In this document: piece after piece, positions 49,398 through 60,604 of the stretch
Numbering within the stretch: position 1 is the first letter of the stretch
Layout of the letters: each line of letters begins with the position of its first letter
Assembly (NCBI RefSeq): GCF_000213175.1
Contig: NW_009799179.1
Location: 3,763,551 to 3,827,550, forward strand
Source of the DNA: Neurospora tetrasperma FGSC 2508
Lineage: Eukaryota > Ascomycota > Sordariomycetes > Sordariales > Sordariaceae
DNA length: 64,000 nt
Direction of reading: 5' to 3'
Notes under the pieces: model-generated
What the model was told of the DNA's origin: nothing
Databases searched by the model: none
What the model saw: the letters and a program-made list of their open reading frames with translations, nothing else
Position numbers and translations under genes: made by a program

Positions 49398-52300
49398 CAT
49401 GCCTAGACGGGATCACGGGCGGGGACTTGCGCAAGTCCGCCTGTACGGCTACCTCATAGTGGAGAAGGGCTTATAAGGACTGCTAGGTGTTCGAGGCCAA
49501 TACTGTCCCCCTTTTTTGACTCCAGGGCCATACCCCACTGTTAGTTTGCACTGTCGAGAAACTGGGTCTTCCTAAACCATCGAACGAAAATGGAAGTTGT
49601 CGGTTGAGACAAATCCCAACTGGCTCGTCGCGTCCCACTCTTCTTCAGCAGCGAGAGACCCTTATCTTGCGGAGGTTACGCTGATCAGGGTTTCTGTCAT
49701 CCAGAAAAATAAAGGGGGGAGGGGACCAGCCGCGGTGACGACATATCTATATGACCACAAGACCAGACGAATATGCGACAGACAAGTTAACGACAAGAAC
49801 GACAGCAACAACAGTATATACTTGCGCACTTGCGTCAGTAAACATCAGTCATTCCGCCCGTTTCGCCGTACCCCGATCCAATTCAGTTCGGCTGGGTTTC
49901 CGCACGACTACATACGGTTTAGCAGGGTTGGAGGCCGGCCGGGTTGCCCACGTCCACAACACAGCGCCAACGGCCTTCCCAAACAAGAATTTGCTTACCA
50001 ACCGCTTGTTACTCGCTTGCTCGTTCGACTTGGATGCCCTGGATACGCTCGGAGTTTTCTCAATACTTTGCGATCTCTTCTTCCTCAAGCGAGAAAAAGA
50101 CCACACCAGACACCAGTGTAGACTAAACAGAGTTGGGAAGCGATCGGATGGTTGCTCATCGCCTACCTTATTCAGTGACCCAGATCCTATGTCTAGTTCT
50201 CGGTAGGAGAACTGCTGTTGACGAATCGAATCGAATCGACAACTCTCAAGAAAGCCATTTTACAGGAAAGAGGAACCCGCTCAACGGCGATCTGAATCTA
50301 GGTTGTTCGTTGACGATGGACCTTGACGACTCTTGAATGAGGCGTCGTTGCGACATATAAGTTTAGGCGGGTAGTTTTGACGTCGTTACGTTCGGCCGCC
50401 GACGACGGCGACCACACCATCACTACCAGAGTGACAACTACCACCATAGGAAACACAGCCAAGGACAAGCTCCTGACTTTCTCACGGTGCGCATAAAAAG
50501 TTCAACAGATTTAAATGTACTAGGTAGGAGAACAATGCTGGTCCTCGGTATTGCACTGGTTCCGGCTCTCTGGGTTCGAACTATGTACCAGTGTCAAAGA
50601 CGGCACAAGGCATAAAACAAATGCCAGGGCGCGGCACGGACGCTGATAGCATGGGAGAGCTTCACAGCTCTTGCAGCTTTGCTCCCCACCACAACCTCAA
50701 GGGTTTGCACATGAGGTGCGCCAAACACAACAATCCTTTGAGGAGTTGTATGTAGATGCAGTCCCGGCTGCACGACCCCGCGCGCGTCGGCGGCTGTTTT
50801 GCCAACAGGAGACGGGTATCCCCACATCCTTGAAATGGTTGTTGCCGAGTCAAGTCGAGTCGAGCGTCAGCGAGCGGGCGCCGTGGTGGCTGCCCTCAAA
50901 GACATGGCAAAAAGGCATGCGGCCTGCGTCTCTAGACTAGCAGCGTTAGCTGCAGAGATGATAGTCACGACGTAGGCAGGCTGTATGCAAGTACCTGTTT
51001 AGCGTCGGCGTCTCTGCATATCTCGCGAAAAAAAAAATGGATGGGTGGTTTTGAGACTTGGCCAAGTCGAGAAGGAAAATAACAGCGCGAGCAACAATGA
51101 TTGACCTGACGATGGCGTCGCCGTCGATGGTGTTTATCGACAGCTGAGAGAGGAAAAACACACGGTAATCAACTGGAGCGTTGCTGGCCCAGCGGCCTCT
51201 ATCCTTACACCGATACACTTTAGCGAAGGAGCCAAAGAGACGGAAAGCTCTCTAGATGAACACCACAACTTTACGGTGTACCAATAACCCCTTGAAGACA
51301 CAAGACATGTGAGGCGGCGGCTCAGAGACGTAAGACATGGCTGCAGGGTCTCCAAGCGGCCAAGGAACTCCAAGGAGAGAAAAGAATTCGAAAAGGAAGC
51401 GAGAAAAGGAGTCGAGTTAACACGCTGGTGAACCTTCACGGTCGTGATGGTCTCATGGCTCCCCCAAACTCCACCGTACAACAGCCCGGGACCACGCATC
51501 AGTGGGTAACCCATGACATTTCCCCTAGGTGCGCTACCGTTCCATTCCCTTACTATGGAGACCCTGTGGACATGCCCCCTTCACACAGTTTTGCTCTCCA
51601 TCACCGTTGCATCCGGCCTATCCTCGCTCGTGGTTGCAGCAGAGCCGGGCAGGCTTTGGCGGGTGAGGAGAGGGGACGCCCTTCAACCATTAATAGATGC
51701 CATTGGCGCTCTGCTTGCATGTCTCACAGGCTCCGCTTGCGCGAGCTGTCTATCTTTTTTTTTCTGTTTCGTCGTTACTCTTTGCAGCTTCGCTCCTTTC
51801 GTTGATTCGGCTTCCGCACCTGACCAACCAGTGTTCTGATATGTGATGCAGTGGGCCAGCTTGCTCTGTGTTGCTAACTTGCTGCTGTCCACTTAATTCC
51901 TTGTGTTGCCCAAGAGCTGAGTGTAAGCCGCGAGGATATTAAGTCTTGTCGCCACATACCAGCCGTTATCAACTCCCAAAAAAGTGTCAAACCTACACGA
52001 CAAGGACCTACCCAGGTACTCGCCCCCCCCTCCCGTCCTCACCTAGCAACAGGCTGCTCAGCCTGCGCAGGAGTACAAACACCCAAGTAGTGGCCCACTC
52101 CCCCGCAGTCATCAGAGAGAGCTCGAGCGGCGAAGCACCTAGTAAGCAGCACACCAACTGTACTGCCTACTTGGGTCCAAACTCCGAATTGCAGGACTCC
52201 GGCGCAACGGCTCGATTGCCTAAGACATCCCCCCTCGTCGAATCCCCGACAAGATATTCACCGATAGCTTCTTCGCAATCTAGTCGACCACCAGGGGTTC

Positions 52301-52609
52301 AGAAGGAGGAAGAAGGAGCCGCATTGCTGGCCATGAGGAAGGCCCAACGGTGAAACGTGGTAATAGAAGGGCGAAACCAGGCGTTCCCCGGGATTATCCA
52401 AGCAGGCGCAACACCAAGAGTGGAAGATATACGGACTCGGTAGTGCGTTTTGGTTACACTTGGCTTGTTACCAGATGGCTTGGGAGAGACCCCGATAACT
52501 CATACATATACCACCATTACCAACCCGCTTATTCCGACTTCTCGACAGCGCTGACAACACTTCGCTTTCCGAAACCAAAGGTGTTGTAAATCAAGGCGGC
52601 GCAGACGAG
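49398..52609. other. Intergenic region and possible upstream exons of the next gene
   Basis: No gene is established. Between 51946 and 52353 a plus-strand frame rich in Ser, Thr and Pro (ending EEEGAALLAMRKAQR) has a composition like the protein encoded downstream. The downstream frame is also open back to 52499 without an ATG (reading SADNTSLSETKGVVNQGG). One or more 5' exons of the 52610 gene may therefore lie here. No splice pair could be fixed with confidence. Confidence 0.35.
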
Positions 52610-55495
52610 ATGCCGAGCATATGGAAGTCGGGCTCAAACGCCGGCCGGGTCAAGGCTGGCAGCAAGTCCATCCGAGGGACCATATCGGGACCGATACCAA
52701 TACCAAACGCCCTAGACGACGACAACGAATTCCCCATCCGATCTTTGGGCACAATCAGGTCCACAAATGCCGAAGACGAGCTTGGTGGTACCCAGAGACC
52801 AGGGATTACTGGCAGAATTGCAAGCCCAGCAGCATCAGCATCAGCAGCAGTTGAGGCCGCCGAAGGAGGAGCGCTGATGAAGGAACAGCTCTTTGATAAT
52901 CGGCATCATGGTGAGAGTGGTAGCGACAGCGACAGAGAGAGAAGCCCGGGTTCGAGGCAGGGCATCATCTCGGCAACTGCCGAGATTTCAGGGGCGAGTA
53001 TGGGCGGGAATGAGGTTACTGAAGTAATCTCCCAAAGACCAAAAGCGCCCTCAGACCCTCCACCACTGCTGCCACCTCATTCTGCCGGTGCTACATCGTC
53101 ATCAACAGAAAGACAACGGACGCCGCAGAGAATCTCTCCGCCGCAAACGTCATCGCCATTGAGAACGACGCCGGTGAGGGTTAGGACGACACCGACAATG
53201 GGACGGATCACGAACCCCCCTCAGAGCACGGTTTTGCGATATTCGACCATCAGCGATACCCCGAGTGGGCAGACCAACAACAGCAAGGGGCAACCACAAA
53301 GGAAGCAGTCCACGCTGCGCTCGGCACTGGGCAAATTATTTGGACGAGGAAAGAAGAAGAATGGGTTGGCGGCTGGAGAGCAGAGAAACCTCCCCAATTC
53401 CGGGCGCGAGTCTGTTCTTTTGGAGTCTTCCCAGCACAAGAGTGTTAGTGCCATCCATACTTTCGTAGCATTCATTCTGGTGGCGCTAACAGACTGACTG
53501 ACTGTTAAACAGGACCCAAGTGCGCTTCATCGGATGACGGAAACGTCCCCCAAGCGATCTGCCTCGCTTCCCCTCAGTGAGCTTGACAGGCCACTGCGTT
53601 CGCACTCCATCGGGCCAGACGACATCCGGGCTATCGAAAGCGCTCGGAATTCACTCCAGGCTGATATTGGCGGGAACCCCGGATCTATCGCAAGGCGACG
53701 CGCTGCAGCAGCAAATGCAAATGAGCGCCGGTTCCTGTATGTGCTGCGCTTTCCTGAAGCCGAAGCAGGTGCCGGTCTGTCGCCACGACCTGCCAGTAGC
53801 CACGGGCGTGGGAGTCGACTGTTTGCTGGAGCTCCACGCGGGGAACATGATGACCCAAGTGAAATCGGGCGCGCCATCACCAGCGATAGTGGTAGCCATG
53901 GCATGCGACGCCGATCCCGGAGCCTTTCTGGATTGCCGGATATCTTGGTTGCGGGAATTGGGCGGGCGCCGGAGCGCCGTCGCAGCGACGAAATCCGATA
54001 CTGGCGTGAGTCCTACAATGCGGGATTCCACTCGCCACTATCATCGGATGCGCACGTCAATGCCGATATTGACAACGACGGTGTAGCAGATCTCAGCGTT
54101 CCCACAAGCCCCGCAGTCGAAAAACCCCCTGATACGCCCCCGCAGCCGTTCAACTTTGGATCCATCTCGAAGCAGATGGTGGGAATGAAGATCACTCAAG
54201 TGGCAAGCATCGACACCCGTCTCGGAACCCTCGAGACGCGAACCGGAAAGTTGGAGCGGGTGGTCGACCAGCTCTGTCACGTAGTTCCCGGGTTCAGGGG
54301 CCCGCTCAGCGATATCTCGGCGGTTGGAGGAGGGAGGGGAACCGGAGGACCGGGAACCATCAGAACTGTCTCTGATGGTCGGCCTTCGTTCACATACACG
54401 GCTGCCTCGCCGCCGCCCCCTCCCATTTCCCCCGTCCCACCACGTCAAGGACAGCAACCAGCTCATTCCCAGTCCGACATCAGCCGCTCTCCACACGCCA
54501 GCAGCGAGCGACAGTCGATGGATTCAGACATACGCTCGCAGATTTCGTTTGGCGAAGCTCAGACCTTCAATGGCTTTCTCCATCTGCCCTCTTCGTCAGC
54601 CACCCAGACACACTCCTTAACCACCGCTACCACGCCCACCACGGCAGCGACTCTCAGCACCCCATCTCACCCGGAACACCCCACTGACACAGACGGGGAC
54701 CGACCAACTTCCAACTCCACCATCCGCGGCGTTGCCAGCATGCCTTCGATGCACGAACACACCACGACGGCCTCCATTAGTGAATACTCATCCACCAATG
54801 CCCACGATCCGACCTATTACAACCAGTATCACGCCCTCATCGGTCAGCTAGAAGCGGAGCGGCAGGCCCGCCAGGCGCTCGAGGGGCAGGTGAAGAAACT
54901 GTCAGACCGCTTGAACGCGTTATCGAGTACCATGTATGCTTTAGTGAGGGATAGCGGGTCTTGGGGGGCACCTGATCCGTCCAGTCCCAGATCAGCTCTA
55001 GGTGGAGGAGGAGGAGGAGGAGGAGGAGGAGGTAGAGGCAGAGGGTATCCACCGTCACACATCCCGAGTGTTTTCGACTATGATAATGACGATGACGATC
55101 ACCATCCTCAGCAAGGAGACGACGAGGATGAGGAGGACGATATCGACGACAATGTTGGTCCTGTTAGACATGGACATCACAGTGTTGGAGTCGTGTCCAA
55201 GGCAAAACTGGCTTTGGTCGCGAAACCTACCTCTAGAGGTAGCGGCGGCGGCGGTCGTGGTCAGGAAGATGCCGAGGCAGGAGATTTCCAGACGCCGAGA
55301 GAAGAGTTTCATACGCCGATGACGCCGACGTCTCTTTATACCTATGGGGCTTTCAGTCCTGATCATGAGCTTGAGAGCGTTGGCGACGAGACAGAGTCTG
55401 GCGGGGATTCCTCCGATACCAGGGCGGAGAAGAAGCAGAAGAAGGCAGCTCGGACGTTGAGTTTGAGTCAATTGACGATGGGTAAGAGGATCTGA
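52610..55495 (+). CDS. Large disordered protein with C-terminal coiled coil, function unknown
   Basis: At least 938 residues from exons 52610-53443 and 53513-55495, joined in phase 0 over a 69-nt intron (GTTAGT donor, CTGAC branch, AACAG acceptor). Most of the protein is low-complexity and rich in Ser, Pro, Arg and Gly, with a basic patch LGKLFGRGKKKNG near the end of exon 1. Conserved-looking segments are PDDIRAIESARNSLQADIGG, then RRRSDEIRYWRESYNAGF, then a short helical region MKITQVASIDTRLGTLETRT, and a coiled coil (YHALIGQLEAERQARQALEG, then VKKLSDRLNALSSTMYALV). A polyglycine run at about 55003-55040 and an Asp-rich patch follow. I do not recognise the family. The first ATG is used, but the frame stays open upstream to 52499, so the real N-terminus may be in earlier exons. 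Confidence 0.8.
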
Positions 55496-56787
55496 GAGAG
55501 CGGGTGTAACGAAGATGGGGGAGTTCACCAGCAGCAAGACCGTCTCCTGCCTCGTTAAATCCCTTGACGTCACGTACGTTACACCTTCACGACATCGCCG
55601 TCTTGGATAATCCTCAGTCACGGAACTCAAACAGGCGACTCACTCGGCGGCTCGGGCATCACGAATGGATCCAGTCAGTCAGTCAGTCAGCCATTGAGGG
55701 AGTCGCTGTGCGGACTTTTTGGACAGACAACAAACAAATACAAACACACACATGACTGAGGAATGAGACGAAACCGTGTCACCTACCTACCTACTCATCC
55801 TCTACACCTACCTACCTCAACCTGCCGATACACACCTTTCAAGCTTCTTGAACCCCCTTTTATCCCAGGGCTATAATACGAATTCGGTCTTACGTTTCAC
55901 CCCAATGACGACCAGGTCGCCTTGTTTTTATCAACAAACAGCAACATTCATCTTGCGCCGCGCATCCAGCATGCGCACGCATGCATGAACTTCTACGTTT
56001 ATACCTACCTCTCTTCAATATTTCTCAACCCATACTCTATTTGTGCTCGAGTACTTTAACCTCCAGTTGATATTTTTTTGTCTCATTATTGGAGCGGCAT
56101 AGCCTTGATTTTTTTTTTTTTTTTACGTCATTACGTGTACGATTATTTATATCTAGCAGTTTACGGACACATCATGATGGGGGATACCTTTTTGTTGTGG
56201 TAGTGGTGGTGTAGTTGGATACCGTTCAGTTGCTTTCGATTGCAATTACTTTTTTCTTTTTTATGGCATATTGCATATATCGTTCTGGTGTTACTGGGAG
56301 TTTTTCTTCATGGAAATGGATCTTTCTTGAAATTTACAGCCCGTTGATTCAACATCTCTTATCGTCCTCTATTGTAATATCCTTTTTCTTTTCTTATTTT
56401 TTTTTTCTTTCTTGGCATCCTTAGCACTAAGCATTATCTCTTGGACGGGTTGACAGATCTGAATTTGATACGGCTTTGAACTTATACACATTGTTCTCTT
56501 GGGCTAGCGCTGCGTGAAATGAAACATGACCATTGAAAATAACCGGCTACTGTAGAAAGTGGGAACGCATGACAAAGCAGTGAACACAAAGAGGCATAAG
56601 GCAATGTAGTCAATGGGAATGGTATATCGTACAAGAAAACAACTGCCCTCGAGGCGTATATGTTCGACTTGACCCAAAATAACCCAACCCAAAACGCCGC
56701 TGTATAAACCCGCCAAACCCAAGCGTAACACGTCTGTAACTTTGTCGACTTTCTCTCCCGTCTTCCCTTGTTCTCTGCTATTGTCCT
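55496..56787. other. Convergent intergenic region
   Basis: Shared 3' flank of the disordered-protein gene (+) and the kinase gene (-). It contains (CAGT)n at 55672-55690, CCTACCTACC runs near 55782 and 55809, a T16 run at 56109-56124, and TATATC-rich AT sequence suited to 3' end formation. No gene is seen. Confidence 0.6.
55672..55690. repeat. Simple repeat (CAGT)n
   Basis: Almost five perfect tetranucleotide units. Confidence 0.9.
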
Positions 56788-58165
56788 TCAAGCGGTATCT
56801 TCGGGCAACTCCTCCACGACCCTTTCTACCAGCTCGATCAGCTCATCGATATCTGGCCTCTCTGCGGGTTCGACCCTCAAACATCTCCTCACCACATCCC
56901 TTATCGGCTCGCTGATATAGTTCTCATCGTCCTTGTTGGTTGCCGTACTATCACCACCCGCACCTCCTCCCGCGCCCGCCTTGCCCTTGCCCTTGGTCTG
57001 TCCGGGCCCCTCGTCAGGGAACCTCCAGTCGCCACTCAGTACACAGATGCTCAAGCTGCCACCGGTCTCGTCACTGCGCATCTCAAAGGGCGACTTGCCG
57101 ACCAGGCAGGCGTAGAGGGTACAGCCGAGCGACCAGATGTCCACCTTGGTATCGATAATGGTGCCGGTCTTGACATCGAAGAGTTCGGGAGCGCGATAAG
57201 GCATGGTGGAGTGTTCGGCTGCCGTATCCTGGGTAGCTATGGCGAGGGAGCGAGATGTGATGGGAAGGGGAGAGACGGCAATGGAGCCGAGGTCCATGAG
57301 GATTGGGTCGCGGCCGGAGTCGGAGATCATAATGTTGCCTGTAGGACAAGTTAGAGTTAATAATGACATAAACGGACGTTATGATAGGTGGTGTTAAAAA
57401 AACACGTACCAGGCTTGATATCCCTATGCGCGTAGCTCCTCGTCTCGCCTGACCCAGGCAAGCGTCCTTCCTCTTCGATCAGCGGCACTTGTTGCTCCGT
57501 CTCATCATCCTCATCCGCACCTCCCACTGCCGCCTGCCTGGTCTTTGATTTTCTCTTTCCTGCTCCCGGCACTTCCATCGACTCCCCGCTTGTGTCCCCC
57601 CCTGCGCCACCTTTGTACTTGTGCATCCCCCTTAGCGCCTTGCACACCCCCAGGAAAAGCATCATGAGCCTCTTCTCCGGGAAGCGCGTGTGGTTTACCA
57701 AGTTCGCATTGATCATATCCTGCAGGTTGCCGCGCCTGTAGTACGGCAACAGGACGTAGACGGTCTTGTCCTGCCCTTCGCTGCCGCGTTCCGTGGCGAT
57801 GCTGTAGTCGACGTGGTGGATGATGCCAGGCGTGTTGCCAAAAAGCTTGTAGGCTTCTACTTCGTGCATAGCTTGGGCGACGGACTCTTGACCGAAGGGG
57901 CATCGGATCTTTTTTAGGGCGAGGAGCTCGCTTGTTGATGTGTCTTGGACAAGGTAGACGTAGGAGAAGCCGCCCTGGATGAGACTTGTGGTCAATACAG
58001 CTCAGAGCAAGAAGGGGAGGGCAACAGAGATGGGGGAAACCGTACCTCGCCTAGTAAGCGCAAGATCTTGAAACTCCTATTGTTAATCTTGAGCGTGGGG
58101 GAGCCGGGAAAGCAGACCATGCAGTTGCCCAGCCAGTATATAAAGTCTGAAACTACTTGCGCCAT
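56788..58165 (-). CDS. env7: Env7/STK16-like Ser/Thr protein kinase (NAK family)
   Basis: 411 residues from exons 58165-58046, 57974-57410 and 57338-56788, with two introns of 71 nt (both start GTACG). The first intron splits the Gly loop (LLGE then GGFSYVYLV) and the second splits HRDIKPG-N. Catalytic elements: K61 in LALKK, HRDIKPGN (223-230), MDLGS (243-247) where most kinases have DFG, and MPYRAPELF before VDIWSLGC. The DLG form and the APELF context are hallmarks of STK16/Env7. Cysteines 15 and 18 near the N-terminus (GNCMVCFPG) are placed as in family members that are palmitoylated for membrane attachment. Between the alpha-E region and HRD there is an insert of about 60 low-complexity residues, and another Gly-rich insert follows SGDWRFPDEGPGQ. 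Yeast Env7 acts at the vacuole membrane to limit fusion; the same role here is inference. Confidence 0.92.
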
Positions 58166-60604
58166 GATGGGCTACTCGTGGGAATGGGCTATGTCTGGAT
58201 TAAGGTGGTGATGCGTTGGCGGAACCGTTGTCGACTTTCTCGAACTGCTTTGCGAGTGACCGCCTGTATGATTCTGCGTGGTGACGGAGAGGGAGATGTG
58301 GGCGCGTTTAGCTTCGCAATGTCATCCGCTTAAGTTGTTTGGTCGCGCGACGCTCAGGTGAACTTGTTTGAGATCGAGTGGTCATGCACAATTGGCAGTC
58401 GACGTGGGAATGGTGCTTCCTCTGTGTGATGGCGACACTGCTTGATCGATGTTTGCGCTAAGTATCCTGAAGAGGAAAGTCTGATAGTTTGTCGCAGGTA
58501 TGTTGTGTGTTCCGAGATGTTGGCTAGAGTTGAGACGTATGCGAATGTCAGATGCGATTGATGCTCAGGGAAGGTGCCTGTCAATCACAAAGCTAGGTAC
58601 CACAGCTCTCACTAATTGAAGGTGGCCGGATCATAGCCCGCGATGTCCAGTGCCAAGGATCCTGGGGCCTGATTGGCCTGTTAGTATGGCTCCTGCCACT
58701 GCTGTTAAAGCCCGCCATTGTGAAGCTGAGGAATGTCTCCCAGCTTTCTGATATAGAGGCATGAACTCTATTGCAAGCCGCAGAGCTAGTAATTGCATCT
58801 TGAGAACTTGTTCTGAGACTTGAGATTTCTCCATTCTCAGTTCAACTTTTGAGCACAACCCTGAGTTAGTGAAGTTGCGTACTAACATATTCGAGGGTCT
58901 TTATAGGATTACTCCGACGAAACAGTCAGCTTCAGCGCCACAGCAACTGGAGGCCCCCCCCCCCCCTGGCCCTACGCTCTTCCGGGAGTCCCGGCACCGT
59001 AGCGTCCGAACCGCAGCGCCTCCACTCTCCAGGAACCTCAATGGTCCCGGAGCCCCGAGAGAGATGATAGGCTATTATTTATCTAAATACATAGGTTCTT
59101 TGTTGACGAGGGGATATATTTGTATTCTTAAAAAATCCCCTTGCGATGCCTATTGAAAACGGCAGGGAATTCGCAGACCACGATGGCATCATGTCGTCAT
59201 TCTTATTGGGACTGAGACCCTACCACAACATACCCAACAAGGTACCCGCATAGCAGTTGTTTTGACTTCTCCTTCTCAGTCTGACTGACTTTAACTGCTC
59301 AACATCCACTCATCGAGGTACTGCTGGCCGGGAATGAGTAGCTCTTGGCTTGTCTCTTTGAGGAGAGACACTGAGATGGGTTCGCTCGTCGATCCGTTGT
59401 GACTCAGCACGCTTCAAATCTCTCCGGTCATTCAACGACAGCAACTTCCGCGAAGACATATGTATAGTTCTCTGCCTCCGTCTTATTCTTTGCCTTAACC
59501 CTAGCTGTCAGTCAACATGCTTTCTTCGAGGCCTCATATACCCTGGCGGTCAATATCAACATTCTTCTTGTTTTTACCTTGATGTAAATTTTCGCAAGTG
59601 ACACTATCGCTATCAGACGGATCAATTCCTAGATGAGTGTGATAGATGTGGACTGATGGATATCTCCATTCGCCAGATCTGATAAGTGCACTTCACACTC
59701 GATATACGTGCTGTGACGGATTCCTTAACCTCTCTTTATATGTCTTTAGAGACTTTTCAGAGTTTTGCCAAGGTATTACCATCCTCCCTTTTCACCATAC
59801 TCTTGCTCTTACCAACGGGTCATCGTGTAATCTCCCCGGGTATGATTACTTCACTACCAAAGACAGTACAGCTAGGATCACGGAACAACCACAACGAAGG
59901 AATTCTTTCGAACCTTGAACTTACAGCCAACGAACACAGAAAGGAACATTCCGCAAATCTTCGTTCATAATGCTCAGTACTGCATAATACACTAGACTAC
60001 ACTACACGCTCCCGCCCGCTCACTGCCTCCGACTTATGAGTTCTGCTCTCGCATACCACATACCAAAGCCAACGCGACCCAACCTGTTCTCCCTCCCATG
60101 TGATGATCCATTACCATGCCTTAATGCACTAATCTAGCCTTTCCGTTCCATCTCATCCTAGCCTATCCCGTCCTAACCCTAACCCTTCCCTTCCCTTTCA
60201 AATTTCCGTAGTGGTTTGGTTCCACTGCAGACAAATTTATTCCAGAAACCGTGTCTGGTATTTGTCGTTTGGTGTTTAACTTGCTTGAAAATGATTGATG
60301 GTGAGAACGATGTTGATAAAGTTCGGTAAGGATGGATATCGATCGATGGTGCGAAAGGCACAAAGAGTACGGATGCGTGGTTTTCAGTGTGCAGCGTCAA
60401 TGAGAAAGAATGAGGAATGGTAGAGGGGTAGGCAACATAGATAGGTAGATAGGCAGATAGGTACGCCAAGCATCAGTTCATACGAGATGTTACCATCCAT
60501 CGCTACACCCTCTCGCTCCTCTTCCCAGCTGTCGTCGGCGGCGGCGGCATCTTCCCCATCATCATCTTATTATCGTCAAAAGCCTTGCTTAATCCAACAG
60601 TCCC
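58166..60604. other. Intergenic region upstream of the kinase gene
   Basis: The first part is the promoter of the kinase gene; the last part is the 3' flank of the CAP-Gly gene. A C13 run at 58954-58966 and a short CCTAACCCTAACCC stretch at 60171-60184 are present. No gene, RNA or mobile element is recognised. Confidence 0.5.

Noticed and set aside
58860-59160. Possible transposon or repeat remnant with a C13 run and AT-rich tail
   Set aside because: No terminal repeats, target duplication or coding similarity could be seen.
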